Shown here piece after piece: positions 14,205 to 26,084 of a DNA stretch of 64,000 nt. Origin of the DNA: Prunella strophiata (Eukaryota > Chordata > Aves > Passeriformes > Prunellidae); NCBI GenBank assembly GCA_036583965.1, contig JAZBQD010000001.1, forward strand, positions 16,297,892 through 16,361,891. The letters are read 5' to 3'. The notes below the pieces were generated by a model. The model was not told where the DNA came from. It made no database searches and worked only from the letters and a program-made list of their open reading frames with translations. Numbering within the stretch: the first letter of the stretch is position 1; each line of letters begins with the position of its first letter. Both the position numbers and the translations under genes were made by a program.

Positions 14205-15249
14205 GATGGGAGTATGAATTAGGTCTTAAGTTTCCATATCAGATAACCTACATTTATGCAGGTGGGAAGCAACAAATTTTCAGAATTTTAAGGCACAACT
14301 GGAAAAAATGAGCACAAATCTGGGGCATGTTCATTACAGAAATAAATTCATGACCAGAGCTGGTGCTTTCTTATGATTTTCTTTGTCTCCTTCTGTGGTA
14401 TTTCTCTTTTTGTCTATGAAAGAAGAATCCTTGATGCAACTCCTCCTAATTCAGCTGCCTTTCAGACATGTGTCCTTAGTCATCCACCTAGTGAAGTTCT
14501 GTATTTTAGTGAAATCAAATCTGACCTAGAGAAATTATATTAGGGAAACATCTCTGTCTTACCATGAGATTAAAACAGCAGCAATGAGCCTGTCAGTCTG
14601 TGGGGATATTCAACCTCAGGGGAGAAAAATGAGCCCTGTTAGTGATGAAGGGGAGATCCCACTTAGTTGTGAATTAACCCAAAAGGGAAGTTTGGGAAGG
14701 GAACTAAAAATCCAGTCTATGTTTTTGAGGAGTGCTGATTGTGGAATTGTTTGCTTTTGTGTTCCACAAAATGCAGGGACTAAGCTTCTGCTCCCTGAAA
14801 CAGGGGGCTGGGTGTCCCAGGAATGTGCCCTTGTCTGAGTGACAGGTGGCACAGACAGCAAATTACCCCAAACAAGGAGACAGGACATGGTTTTACAACC
14901 TGAAATCAAGCTCAGGTTTGCTCTGTGTGGCTGGCAGGGCTGGTGGCCATCAGAAGCCAAGAAGTCCCACCTGGGCAATTTACTAGAAAAGCAAGTGAAC
15001 AAAGGAACTAATGGCTTTTGTAAGGGTGTTTTACCAGGTACAAGGCTTGCTTGCACCTAGATTGGCTTTTCTCTTTGTTATTTTGCCTTTTATTAAAACA
15101 TTTTTGTTTCCAACATGACTGCAAGAGCCATCCTGCTCATTGATGCCTTCTGCCAGGTGGCTGGGCTATCCTGGTGTGTATTATAACTCACCAAGAGCTT
15201 AAAAGATCTGGCTCAAGGTGAAAAATAATACACTTCTCCTTGCATCCAG

Positions 15250-15502
15250 GCTATGGCTCTTCAAAAAAACCTCCTTTTCCTACTTCTGCCCCAAAAGTCC
15301 TGGGAGAGCTCTCCCCTGTTCCCCACTGACAGCAAGAGCAGTGGGTGCAGAACTTTCAGCCCCCAGTCCCTTCTGATGGCACCAATTCCCCCAGACTGCT
15401 GTGACTCCACTGTGACAACACCAGGGTTCCTGAGAGGGAAACAAACCACCCAGGAGTGGGTGATTTTGATATTTATTCCACAGGACAAGCAGGAGATAAA
15501 AG
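15250..15502 (+). other. Candidate exon with start codon (253 nt)
   Basis: A good acceptor (cttctccttgcatccag/G) is followed within 4 nt by an ATG at 15253. One frame stays open for 250 nt up to a near-consensus donor (AAAAG/GTAAGTGA) at 15502/15503. The predicted 83-residue start has a short hydrophobic leucine/phenylalanine run at residues 7-12 but no recognised domain. The reverse strand is also open over much of the same interval (15280-15711), which weakens the case. It may be a chance pairing of good splice motifs. Confidence 0.15.
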
Positions 15503-15732
15503 GTAAGTGATCCCTGTGCTTGGGCAGCTCTGAGGAAATGTTTTCCAGGCTGAAAATCTCCCAAGGGAGTCAGGAGCACGAGTGCCACTGGCAGCACACA
15601 GAATGAGCCCTGGCAGGGCACAACTGAAGGCCACCCAAAATCAGAATATTCATTGCACTGGGGCACAACAAGAAAAGCTTCCTGTGGCCAGGCATTGGTC
15701 AGGTCTGTCATGTATCTCGAGAGACCCTGAGA

Positions 15733-16316
15733 TGTTGGAAAGTCTCTGTGTCCCAGCTCAAGAACTGAAGAAGGAGTCAGGACTCTTCATTTGTGGTCTT
15801 CAAGGTTGTTTATTGTTTCTTATCTATTACATTCTTTCCCTGCCCAGCCCAGGTCTGTTCAGCAGGTCAGTCTGAGCACACTGCCCACCTCTGGGGTGGT
15901 GTTGTCTTTTTATACTAAAAACTACCTGTACATTATTTACAGTTCTTTTCCAATACCCATCACCCATGTTACACAGTCCAGCTCTACTCTAAACCAATCC
16001 AAAAGTGCCACCATCACCCAGAAGATGGAGGCTGTGAAGGAGAAAGAAGGACAGAACACACCCAAATTCCTCCATCCCTGACCCCTGAACCCTCATTCTA
16101 AAAAAACCCAAAATTCTACTTTTTCACCCTGTGATAAACTAATTATTACTCTACTTAATTTTTGTGGCTTGTAACTCTTCATATAAGGTTGGTAATTTTT
16201 TCCATGGCTCAAGATCAAAGGCACAGGGGTCTTGGGCTCTGTGCCAAGGTCTCTGAGCCCCCTGCCAGGGGCTGGAGCCACCCAGGGCAGCCAGAGGGAT
16301 GTGCTGGGCTCTGACA
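15733..16316 (-). mobile_element. Endogenous retrovirus LTR, copy B (about 584 bp)
   Basis: This is the same LTR family as 8599-9181 but in reverse orientation; similarity by eye is about nine bases in ten or better. On the reverse strand it begins TGTCAGAG at 16316 and ends CCAACA at 15733. A TATA box (TATAAAA, reverse of 15908-15914) and AATAAA (reverse of 15809-15814) sit at positions equivalent to copy A. The flanks (ctgaga left, gcattc right) show no target duplication. The reverse-strand bases just past the LTR (cagggtctctcgagatac) partly align with those past copy A, hinting that both keep the first bases of an internal region including a degraded primer binding site. No viral gene was recognised beyond it. 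Confidence 0.75.
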
Positions 16317-17689
16317 GCATTCAGCAAGTTCCCAGCTCTGCAATATGGCCAAAATTCACTGTGTTTCTGGGAGAGGTGGTGGAGGTTTGTTCCCAAATCC
16401 CAGCAATGGGAATCCATACATGAACATCCTAATATGCCATTCCTTCACACCAGAAGCTGTATAATTAAGCATATCCATTAAGGGGGCCACAAAATATGAA
16501 GTAATGAACTCCATCTCTCTGGAGAGCAGTACTTCACCCAGTAAAATTATTGGGATTGTGAAAGCAGCCATTGCCTGGGAGAGAAGCCATTTTATGGATC
16601 TGCTTTGGGCAATGAGGAAAGCAGCTCCAAATCTTTTCCTTGTGGAAGTCAAGAGAGGGACTTCTGCTTTGGCCATCTAAAAGTCAATGCCTACTTTTAA
16701 AATTTAGTCTTCACTTTAGAAAATGGCAGTTAAATAAAGATGTTCCTCTCCCTTTGTTTTGAATATGATTTTTAAAGCCTTCCTGCATAAGAACTTGGGC
16801 ACAAACTGAGCAAAATACAAAACCACAGAACATGCAAATAAATCAATCATTCCTGTGTTATATATCTTCAGAATACCATCCAAAAGTAATTCTGGGTGTA
16901 GTTTTCAAACTTCAGCATTGCATAAACTAAATACCCTGCAGCACAATTGGACTGACATGAATTACAAAGTAAAATAAATACACACTGGGATGTGCCTTTT
17001 GTTCCTGTTATTTTACTTTTCCTTTTGCCTTTCAAAAGTTATATTAGAGCCCATAATACTTGATAAGTGAAAATTAGAAATGTCATGTAGAAGAGGGAAG
17101 TAATTTAATTTTGTACTGTAGATTTCTGACATACAGCTATGGAAATGTTCTTGCCTATCCCAGTGATTTCCCTCCCCTCAAATATTTAAGCAAGGATAGG
17201 GCATGCCTGAAAGATGCATGTAAGAGCTTTTTTAATAAAAGAATTTAACCTCTGACTTTTACAAGCAGAGATTTGATTTCTAGATATGAGTTCTTTGCCT
17301 GCTTTTCAGTAAATTTTTCTTTACAGTCATTTGGAAAACTGTACCCAAGTCTTTATTGTGCACGACACTTGGAGTCCTTTTTTATTGACTTAGGCTGCTT
17401 CTTGCCAAAGTCTAAAGGTTGGAAGCAAGGCCACTGGCATGGGAAGAAATGTGTAAAGAATAAAACTACTTTGGTTGGAAATACGAGAATTGAACTGAAA
17501 TAAAAGAAATGAAGCAGAATAAAACGAACTTTTCCCTTTTTATGGTCGTGTTTACTTCACAGGCAGTGATGACAGACCCAAACTGAGCTCTGCCATGGGA
17601 AGATGCAGGGATTTCTGTGCATCCAACAGAGTCTTGGGATCCAGCCACATTTCCTGGATGTGGACAGTAGGGAGATCTTTATCTCAGCA

Positions 17690-17839
17690 CCCCTTATTCT
17701 CTTTTAATTCTTATTCTCTTCCCTTATTTCTCTTTTTTTACCTTTTTCTCTACTTTTAATTCTTCACAGTTGTTTCCTTTCCCTTCAAGACCTTCCACCT
17801 CAATTTCCCCCTTTTTGTTCTCCCCTTTCCCTCTTTTCT
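17690..17839. repeat. Polypyrimidine tract (CT/T-rich)
   Basis: About 150 bp of almost uninterrupted C/T with recurring TCTTTT, TTATTCTC and CCCTT blocks. It is low-complexity sequence. Confidence 0.7.
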
Positions 17840-18257
17840 GAATTCATGTTGGCTCTCTGAAGGTATAAATTATTTGAGGGCTTGAATTGTTGTAGGATTA
17901 TTTTTGTGTAACAGTACTTTTAAATGATTGCTTTAACTTATATTTATATGAAAATACAAGTTCGTATCCCGTCAGTTCTATCCAAGCAGGAAAACACAAA
18001 ACTTTTCAGAGATTTTGTTTTACCAGCTCTCATCCTTTCCTCATGCAGGAGATGAGAAGAGGGATCTGATGACTTCCTAGCAATGCCAAAAATCTCAGCT
18101 TTTGTTTGCTCAATTTTTCTTAGCATGGCCTCAGGTTTGCAAATGCACCAAACCACAAACCCACAGTTCAGTTTGCAAAGGCCAGAGCACAAGATTCAAT
18201 ATTGACAGACAAACAAATATTTTATATATTTTTACTATATCATTACTTGTCTTAGGG

Positions 18258-18306
18258 AAAAAAAAAAAAAAAAAGAAAGAAAGAAAAAAAAAACAAAACC
18301 AAAAAA
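18258..18306. repeat. A-rich tract with GAAA units
   Basis: Seventeen A followed by GAAAGAAAG and more A, then AAAACC blocks. It is simple sequence, and no polyadenylation signal lies just upstream. Confidence 0.85.
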
Positions 18307-19477
18307 CCATCAGCTTTCAAGGCAAAATAGAGACAAAATTGACAAGTCTCACCTGTGTTCTTAGTGAAATCAAACCAGACTATGAGTTTCACATTGTGTT
18401 AATTCAATGTCTTTGAAAGAGTCAGCTACAGATTATTTTGGTTTTGTTTTAGAACAAAGTCCTGCTGTTACAAAACTCACCCAGAGTATTCATGACCTTA
18501 GAATATACTCAGGCTGGCAAACCTGAAAAGAGACAACATAAGCAGAATTACACAGTTTTATTTGCTTGTTATTACTCTCTGTGTCTTGGGAATTTTTCTG
18601 ATTTATGAAAATGCCTGTACATTCTTACAAATAAGTGTACCTGGACCAATTTACTCAAGGCAAAGCTGCATGGAAAAGTTTATTATTTATGTTTATTATT
18701 TATAAGATTATTTTTAATGTAGAGGTTGGTGAGAAATTAGCTCCCTCAAATATCTCTGCACTAAACTATCCAGTCTAGCAACAGAACAAATATGAAGAGT
18801 ATAAAATAAATGTAATTTTTGACACTGACCACATCTCTCCTGCAGAATGGCATTTCTTTGGGCCAGCAATTCAGGAGCAGTTTCTGTTCCCCCTCCTCAC
18901 ACACACACTTCTTGGGGGGAGCAGGAAAATCAGAAACAGTTGCTGTGAAGCTTGAGAGAGTATGGATGGCACTCATAAATTTAAAATGATGTTATTCCCT
19001 TCACAGGCTGTGCAAGGTGCTGTTCAACCTGGTGAGCTCTTGAAGGCAAGGCTCAATCCTCTTTTCATGCTGCATAAGGCAAGAAAAATAATAAGACAAT
19101 GAGGACAAAAAAACTCCAAAAAAACAGTGAGAAAAGACAAAACCCAGTGAGACAAAATCTAAGGGGTTTTCTGTCTAACAGAAGCCTTTCCCCTGCTGTT
19201 GTGAGGGATTTTATGCTTCAAGAGATGTGGATCTGTCTGCACTGGCTTCTGCTGTGCTGTACCATGGGGTGACTGTGTGTGCTCATCCAGGAGTAAATCC
19301 TTGACTAGAGAGGTTTAAAAAGTAATACAAAAGTTTATGCAACAATAAATAAGACTGACCTAAATAAGGTCAAAACCTAAAAGTTTTATAGACAACAGAA
19401 ATCAGAGCTCTCCTCTATCAGTCGTTTTGGAGTGGTAAAACTAAAAATAACACCTCACAAAGAGCTGCTCTGTGTTC

Positions 19478-19499
19478 TTTTTTTTTTTTTTTTTTTTTT
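19478..19499. repeat. Poly(T) run, 22 T
   Basis: An uninterrupted homopolymer. Read on the reverse strand it is an A run without an AATAAA before it. Confidence 0.9.
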
Positions 19500-19672
19500 C
19501 CCTTAGAATGAAAACATTCCATTTAAAATTAACTTGTTTTGACTGAGCAATACAGAGGTAAAACATGAAAACAAAATAGTCAGCATTTGGCACGTGGTGT
19601 TTCCAGCTGAAACTCCTATAAATATTGCCCAGGCTGGATTTGGGAAGCAGGCTTAGGGAGGTTTGTGTCCTC

Positions 19673-19738
19673 CAGCTCAGCTCAGCTCAGTTCAGCTCAG
19701 CTCAGCTCAGCTCAGCCCAGCTCAGCTCAGCTCAGCTC
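19673..19738. repeat. (AGCTC)n pentanucleotide microsatellite
   Basis: About 13 tandem copies of a 5-bp unit with two single-base interruptions (one TTCAG, one GCCCAG). The AGCT core is self-complementary, so each strand can fold back on itself. Confidence 0.95.
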
Positions 19739-20612
19739 TACTGGTGGCTGCTGGAAAAACAAACTGGATGTACTGCACACAGGCACCCAGCCAAATGCAC
19801 CTGGGAAAGGAAAATAACATTTTAAAAGGGAAATACATGCAATCCATGAGCACAGGACCCTGCAAGCAGCACCACCACCAGAGGTCAGGTGGTAAAATGT
19901 GTGTAGGGGGAAAATAAGAGTGAGCAGTAATGTCATTATTTAAATACAGCAAGGAGCTTCATCCCACAAGGTCCAGAGTGCCATAAAATATGATTAACAT
20001 TAATAGAATTAAAGACAATTTATGTCTTTCAAGACAAAAATTCATGCTCTTACAGCCATAGCCTTAGGATTTTGATAGGAAAGTGAAAGGCTGGAAGTAG
20101 AATGATTTATGTGAGGATTCCTTTGTTCAAGTCAGTGACATCTAATAGCCCAAGGAAGAATGAAAACTACATTTTAATGAGAAATAACTTATCATATTAG
20201 ACAGAGGGAAAGAGAAAAGAAACCTTCTTAAAAAAAAAAAAAGAAGAATAAAAGAACCATGGAAATTAAAATATATAAATTGAAAAGTATGAGATTTCCT
20301 GGGACAAAAACAAACTGTGTTTGGGGTTTTTGTTTGCTTGGATGTTATGATTTTTAACAAGAGGAGTAATTGTATAATTTTACATTTTAACACTGATTAG
20401 TTCTCCATGTCCCAAGCAAATGGTTGGAAATCTGCACAGATACCACAACTGAAATGGAAGGGTTCATTCTGACAGAGATGTAGTTGTGTGTAGGGTATTT
20501 TTTGCTCAAAGAGTGATAAAAAGCAAGCTGAATATGCAATGAATAAATGAAAGTGAAGAAAGGTCTTTTGTGCTCTTGATTTATCTTTACATTAAATCTT
20601 TTTTTTTCCAAG

Positions 20613-21014
20613 AAGCGGATGTAGCATCAGTTACAGCTCTATCTGAATATTCTCACATTTTTGTAGAGGAGCCAAAGAATATACAGTTTATAGAAATCTC
20701 CAGAACTGCTTCAGGTGAGATGACAGATACTGCTACAACTTCCTACCCCGAGCTCCCCCTCTGCCTGACAGCCAAACCAAGCAACACAAAATGGGAAACA
20801 AATCAAAACAAAACAAAGCAACAGATGGATTCCCAGCTGCACTCTGTATTCAGGAAGGTAGAATGTCAAGAAATGCTGGCCAGTCTGTGCTGAAACTCCC
20901 ACAGCATTAAAGGGAAACTCAATTTCACTGTGTCAAGTGCAGTCGAGGCTTTCATACTGTAACTGTAATAAATACTTACTAGAATTGCAAAAAAAAAAAA
21001 AAAAAAAAAAAAAA
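20613..21014 (+). pseudogene. Terminal-exon-like segment or retrocopy with poly(A) tail
   Basis: A T-rich acceptor-like tract (nine T, then ccaag) leads into a frame open from codon 20612-20614 through a stop at 20891-20893, about 93 codons. There follows about 95 nt of apparent 3' untranslated sequence with AATAAA at 20967-20972. Sixteen nt later an uninterrupted run of 26 A begins at 20989. A good internal donor (TTCAG/GTGAGA at 20714/20715) would instead define a 102-nt exon with phase 1 at both ends. The encoded peptide is rich in S, T, E and Q with no recognised domain or hydrophobic segment. A signal plus a genomic A run is the usual mark of a reverse-transcribed mRNA, but no target duplication was found. 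It could also be a true last exon beside a chance A tract. Confidence 0.3.
20967..20972 (+). promoter_or_regulatory. Polyadenylation signal AATAAA
   Basis: A canonical hexamer 16 nt before a 26-base A run, which is the normal spacing between signal and cleavage site. The significance depends on whether 20613-21014 is transcribed or is a retrocopy. Confidence 0.4.
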
Positions 21015-21056
21015 TAATTTCTTTAAAATGGCTTCACAATAACAGGTTTAAATAAG

Positions 21057-21185
21057 ATATTGGGAAGAAATTCCTCCCTGTGATGCCCCTGGATCCCTGG
21101 AAGTGCCCAAGGTTGGATGGAGCTGGGGACAGTGGAAAGTTCTTTAATCCCTTCCACCCCAGGCCATTCTGTGATCCTATGACAC
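21057..21185 (+). mobile_element. CR1 LINE 3' end fragment
   Basis: The sequence follows the avian CR1 3' region in sense: gaagaaattcctccctgtga, then ccctggaagtg, then aaggttggatgg, then cccttccaccccaggccattctgtgatcctatg. The last part is the degenerate octamer tail. Internal deletions shorten it. It lies 43 bp after the A tail at 21014. Confidence 0.8.
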
Positions 21186-24100
21186 TGGACCACAAAACAT
21201 GATTTTTAGGGAACTGGGTTAGATTTTTTTACACAAATATTTATCCAGGGATGGAATCCAAAGCTCCTCTCTCCCTGCTGCGTGGTTCTTTGCCTGTAGC
21301 AATTTTTGGGGTTTTTTCAGGCCTGGATGTGGAATCTACAAACATCAGAGGTTATGTTGTACTCAGGAACAGGGTTACTCAATTCAGGACACTTTGGTGC
21401 ATTAAAAGAAATACTGCTTCCTAATTTTAGCATGGAATTCTGGTGTAGGTGGGAATATCTTGATTGACTTCATCAGGTTTTGGAACAAACTGTTGAGAAA
21501 AGTTTGGGATGGCAGTGAGGAATAAACCTACAGAATCCTTGACCTGCAGCACATATATGCTGTAGGGTTTTGTTAAACCAAATAACCATTTTAATTTGAT
21601 CTCCACTAGAAAAATAGGAAAAATTAAATGCTTGCCATATGGTGAAAATATGTTAAGCTTCAAAGAAGTAGGAATCATTAAATACAACTATGAAAAGGGG
21701 TTTTTAGGTTTGAATGGTATGCCAGTTTCAATATAATAAAGCATACATATATAATCCTATTAAAGCCTCATTTGAAAAAAAATAAAAGGATTCCTTTGAA
21801 TAATGCAAAATCTTAGGTCACATTTTTTTCTCCTGTATATTTATTTTCATTTTAATCAAGGCTGCTACAGTGAGAGAACCTGGTGAGATTTTCAGTGCAC
21901 ATCCGCTCTTTCAATTCTTTACCCAGGTAACATCAACATGAACCAGGCTTTGAAGAGAAAGAAATGAAAACTGAAAACCATATACTCATAAATAGTGAGC
22001 CACTCCATACCAAAAGGAATATTAAAACCAAAGCTACACCAAGGACTCACCTATCTTTTCCCCAACTGCACTGTGTAGAAATTGAGGCAATAAAATGAAA
22101 ACCTGAGTCTCTCACTGCCTTTCCAGTTCTCACAAAGAAAACTGAGAATCCAAATCAAGGAGCTCCGTGAATAATTCTGGTATAAATGCTGTGAGGGGCT
22201 TGGCAAAATACAGTCACACACACTAAATACCCACATTCCAAAACTCCAGTCCCCTCCCTAAAATCTCCCTGGAATACAGGGCAGATAGGCACATGAAACC
22301 TAAAGGGCAAGGAAACTGGCTGTGAGAAGGGTCACAGCTGATGGCAGAGAGGAGCTGCAGCCCTGTGCTTTCTTAAAGTCCCTTTGAGTGCAGGGCCTTT
22401 TTAGGATTGTTTGTTTTTTGTTTTTTTCCCCAACACTAAATATCAAGCAGAGCACCACTGCCCTCCTTGACTATTCCTGTTATTTATTCTCATGGGATGA
22501 TGCAGGGACACCCCAAATGAAACAAATTGCTGTGATACAGCTGGCCAACACACAAAGACATCAGTTCTGTCCCAAGCATTTTACAGGCTAATTTCTCATT
22601 TTCATTGGAAGATCCACCTCTACATTGACCTTCAGGGCTGAAGAGTGTGGCCATTTCCCAAGCCTGCTGGAAATCCTGAACTGCAAAGCCTTCCTGCTCC
22701 TTCTGGAGCTTCATCCCATAATCAATATGAGAAATAGACTTCCAAGATAAAGCCGTGTTTCCTTTTTATTTTTATCAGCTCTGTCAGTAATTCCATCACT
22801 AAAGCCACGTTTCTGACACTGCTTTTCCTCAGGTTTGGGATGATTTAAGAGGTTTGCAGTTTTACCCAGGTTCTAGAAGATTCTCTTTGAAGCACATTCA
22901 GTGCCCTTTAGATTCAAGTGACTGCAGAAGTGAAAAATGTTATCATTTATTTATCACTGCTGTTAAATAACAAGGCTGACAAATAGAGAATCCTCCAGGA
23001 AAGAGCATCTGTGCTTCTCTCCCTCAGCATGCACCAAGCAAAGAGCTGCACTGTTTGTCCCAGCAGCACAAAAAATTCAAGTTCCTAAAAGTTCAGTCAA
23101 AAATTTGGCTTTCCAAAAGGAATTTTTCAAAAGTGTCTCTCAGATATTGATTTGGGTGGTTTACTTCCCACAGGATGTGCAGTTTATTTATAGAAGTGCA
23201 GTCAGAGTTTGTGTGCATGCTGCTGTTTTAGGGGTGGCTTTTGCTTGGATTTTTTTTGTTTTTACCTTTTAACTGTTTGCTGACCCCTGCTTTCATGCAC
23301 AACAATTTTCTTTGATCCATTTGGAGCTGAGCATTTTGCAGAGGGAAAAAATGGTTTTGGCTGTGTTAGGTATTCTGCATGTCATTTTAAACAGAGAGGG
23401 GAAAGACTGAATATCCACAAGGTGATGGAGATATCTAAAAGATAAACTTAATTAGGAACTATCAGATAAAATGAAATATCAGCTGAAATATTATTCATAG
23501 CATTCAGTTTTCTTGTTCTAAAAATTCTTAATTCTCCATAGACAGTGTGCAGGATCATGTTTTACACAGTGCTGAGAAAAGCCACCTTTTTTTATGCTGT
23601 CCTTGGTGATTAATAACATTAAACTGTATTCATCCAGGAATACTTAACCTCCGATAGCCATAATTGGAAAATCCCTGGAAAAAATGCCACCATTGTCCTG
23701 CATACAGAAATGTCAGCCAGCAGCCAAAATTGCCTTGAACACCAGCTTCCCACAAGGGTTAAAGGAGCTATAAAAAGCCCTGCTCAGACCTTATGACACC
23801 CTATTAATTAGCTCCTTCTGTGGATGTGTTGTAGGAACTTTGTAGGGTCGTGCAATAAATAAGAATAAAAACTCAAGACTTGCAGTTTTCCAGCTCCTTG
23901 TGATTTACCCACTAGCAAAGCAGAATATCAGTGTAGCCTGGTTTTTTGGGGAAGTGCCTGCTCCATTCCCATTTTGCTCCACTAGCTGTTTAGGGTAAGA
24001 AAAGAACACCAAGAGTTTCTAGATAAAGTATGTAAACTACTGATGTGAATACACAAAACAATCTCTTAGGGAATTAGCAGATTAGAGGGGGAAAAACTAG

Positions 24101-24392
24101 CAAAAATTAACATTAGCAGCCAAAAATGAATGACAATTAGTGGTAAAGACTAAATAAAGCTGAGGAGAAGGAAATGTGCTGACATTCTGGACTATTGCTG
24201 ATATTTCCCACACACTCCACTGCTGGTGGGAAACTCCTACATTTGCTTATAAATGCTCTCTCTCTAGCCTAAATAATACAGAGAGCAAGCTCTGAAATGC
24301 ATTGTTTCTATGAGGATCACAGCAGATAGGAAAAGGCCCCAAATATGGCTCAATTTTTAATTCATTTTGCAAAGGCTGTGAATTATTTAACC

Positions 24393-24399
24393 TTTTTTT

Positions 24400-24433
<34 letters not shown>
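24393..24433. repeat. T9-G32 homopolymer junction
   Basis: Nine T directly followed by 32 consecutive G (24402-24433). So long a G run can form G-quadruplexes and is prone to polymerase slippage. Its exact length in the assembly may be unreliable. Confidence 0.9.
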
Positions 24434-24434
<1 letters not shown>

Positions 24435-25046
24435 GTGGGGAAGAAGTTTAGAATTTTTTTTTTCTGAAGTGAATGGTTAATTTCAGAGCTGGTCTCTAAA
24501 CAGGGAGTCCTGATAACATCCCAAGTTTCACATGCTGTTAGGAAAGATAATCTCCACAGCTGGAAGGATGAGCTGCAGCTCCAACAAGTAACAAAACCTG
24601 TAACCTTCCTGCAGCTGTGCTGCACTGAGGGAACCAGAAACTGTAGGCAGAAACAGATTGTATCTCATTTTTTTAATGGAAAACAGGCACAGAAATAAAC
24701 TGGAAGCCAAGATGGCCAACCCCAACAAGGGAATTAGAAGCTGAGTTAGGATTCTCTCTCTTAATGGAGGAAAGAATATTTTCATTCTCAAGAGCAGCTC
24801 CAATTAATGGTAAGGCATGGGGGAAAAACTGGGCTTGAAGCTGTTCAAGAATGAGATTTGGTGATCAGAATGTAAAGTTCCATGAAAATATCTCAGTACT
24901 CAGCAGCTAATGAAAAAAAGGAAACTGAATGTTGGGATGTTAGGAAAGAAATAGAGAACAAAACAAGAGAGAACATCTTTATGTCAACTTACTCATCTGT
25001 GGTATGCATGAATCTTGAATGCTATCTGTAGTTTTAGTGTCTCTGT

Positions 25047-25177
25047 GAAAGAAAGGAAAATAAAAGAAATGAAAAGCAAAGGGAAGGGAAAGGAAAGCAA
25101 AGGGGAAGGGAAGGGAAAGGAAAGGAAAGGAAAGGAAGGGAAAGGAAAGGAAAGGAAAGGAAAAAAGGAGAAAGGAC
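25047..25177. repeat. (GGAAA)n-type purine satellite
   Basis: About 130 bp of pure A/G with 5-bp GGAAA/GGGAA units, most regular at 25079-25168. Every frame through it is stop-free, which explains the apparent open frames on both strands here. Confidence 0.95.
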
Positions 25178-26084
25178 AACCCTTAAGGAAAAAGGACAAG
25201 GACAAGTCAATTCCCACAGTCCAGGCAAAGGGGGAATCCCAGGAAAAAAGGCAACCCCACCCTCCCAACACACAGCAACGGAATCAGGTAACCCCCTCCA
25301 CGGTAAAATACTACAGGAAAGCACCGTGGACGTGAAAGGAAAATCTGTATATATGTAGGAAGGATAATCAAGATAATGCTGCATTCTGCACAGGCAGATC
25401 AGGATGGCTCAGTATGGAAGGAGTGGATGAAGGGCAGTATGAGAGAATTCAGCTGAGTTTCCTGGATACTCACTCTTGGTCTCTGTTCATGAAATTAGGC
25501 AAGCAGGCATCAGAAGGAAAAGCTTCTCCATGCAGTGCAGATGTGCTCTGGAAGCCCTTGTACCAGTGTCAAAAGTCTTCAAGGTGTCAGAAAAGTGTCT
25601 GCTTTAATTCAGAGAAGAAAAATCAGAGAAGAGAGCTTAGGAGGCCCAGAGGAACTAGATCTGATTTCTGTGAGATCCCTGGGCATTAAATTGTTGGAGA
25701 TTAGGAAAAGACTTCTAAGACGCACCACCACAATCTTGCTCTGCTCATTAAGTGTTTACTCTCAGCCACATTTGGAGACAAAATACTGGGTTCACAGTTC
25801 CTCTCACCTGCCTCAGCTGTACCTGTGTTATGCTGGATTCCCTTCAGTCCTGTAACAACCATTCCACTGCCTGCAGGAAGAGGTAACACCAAAATAATTT
25901 GACATAACAGACATTTTTAAACTGAAGTTTAGCAGCTGTAAATATGGGGCACTGGTACCCTGGGGTTGACTGTCTGGTGTTCTTCATGCAGCAGTGATCA
26001 CAGAATTACCTGCAAAAATGAGTTGTGAGAGAAACATCCAGACATAGGAACAGAGCTGGGAAAATGAGACACAGAGATCTTCAA

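Larger units (their letters stand above)
9182..15732. other. Non-coding DNA between the two inverted LTRs
   Basis: No retroviral gag, pol or env similarity was recognised, so this is not the inside of a provirus; the two LTRs also point towards each other. It is mostly AT-rich unique sequence. It contains an interrupted A tract (18 A, G, 14 A at 14172-14204), a T run at about 10829-10842, the long reverse open frame at 12463-13005, and an exon-like segment at 15250-15502. About 14584-15060 is open on both strands, without recognised similarity. Confidence 0.5.
16317..20612. other. Non-coding DNA with simple-sequence tracts
   Basis: AT-rich unique DNA without recognisable genes. Only the simple tracts listed separately stand out: pyrimidine-rich 17690-17839, A-rich 18258-18306, T22 at 19478-19499 and (AGCTC)n at 19673-19738. 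The short forward frame over the AGCTC repeat is a by-product of a stop-free repeat. Confidence 0.6.
21186..26084. other. Non-coding DNA
   Basis: AT-rich sequence without recognisable genes or transposons. It is interrupted by the G32 run and the GGAAA-rich satellite listed separately. Confidence 0.6.

Noticed and set aside
15280..15711. 143-codon reverse frame just inside LTR copy B, as a possible viral gene
   Set aside because: No zinc-knuckle, protease, polymerase or envelope pattern is visible, and the other strand is open too.
8599..16316. A 6.5-kb inversion caused by recombination between the two facing LTRs, which would swap their target duplications
   Set aside because: I compared the left flank of each copy with the reverse complement of the flank expected after a swap (gggac against tgaga; aatgc against catat). 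Neither matched, so the sequence gives no support for that inversion.
8599..16316. A single provirus with two LTRs
   Set aside because: The LTRs are in opposite orientation and the DNA between them shows no viral gene.
19625..19952. Frames over a QLSSA-type repeat
   Set aside because: They come from the (AGCTC)n microsatellite.
25015..25384. Overlapping frames rich in K/E/G or F/L/P on both strands
   Set aside because: They are translations of the stop-free GGAAA-rich satellite.
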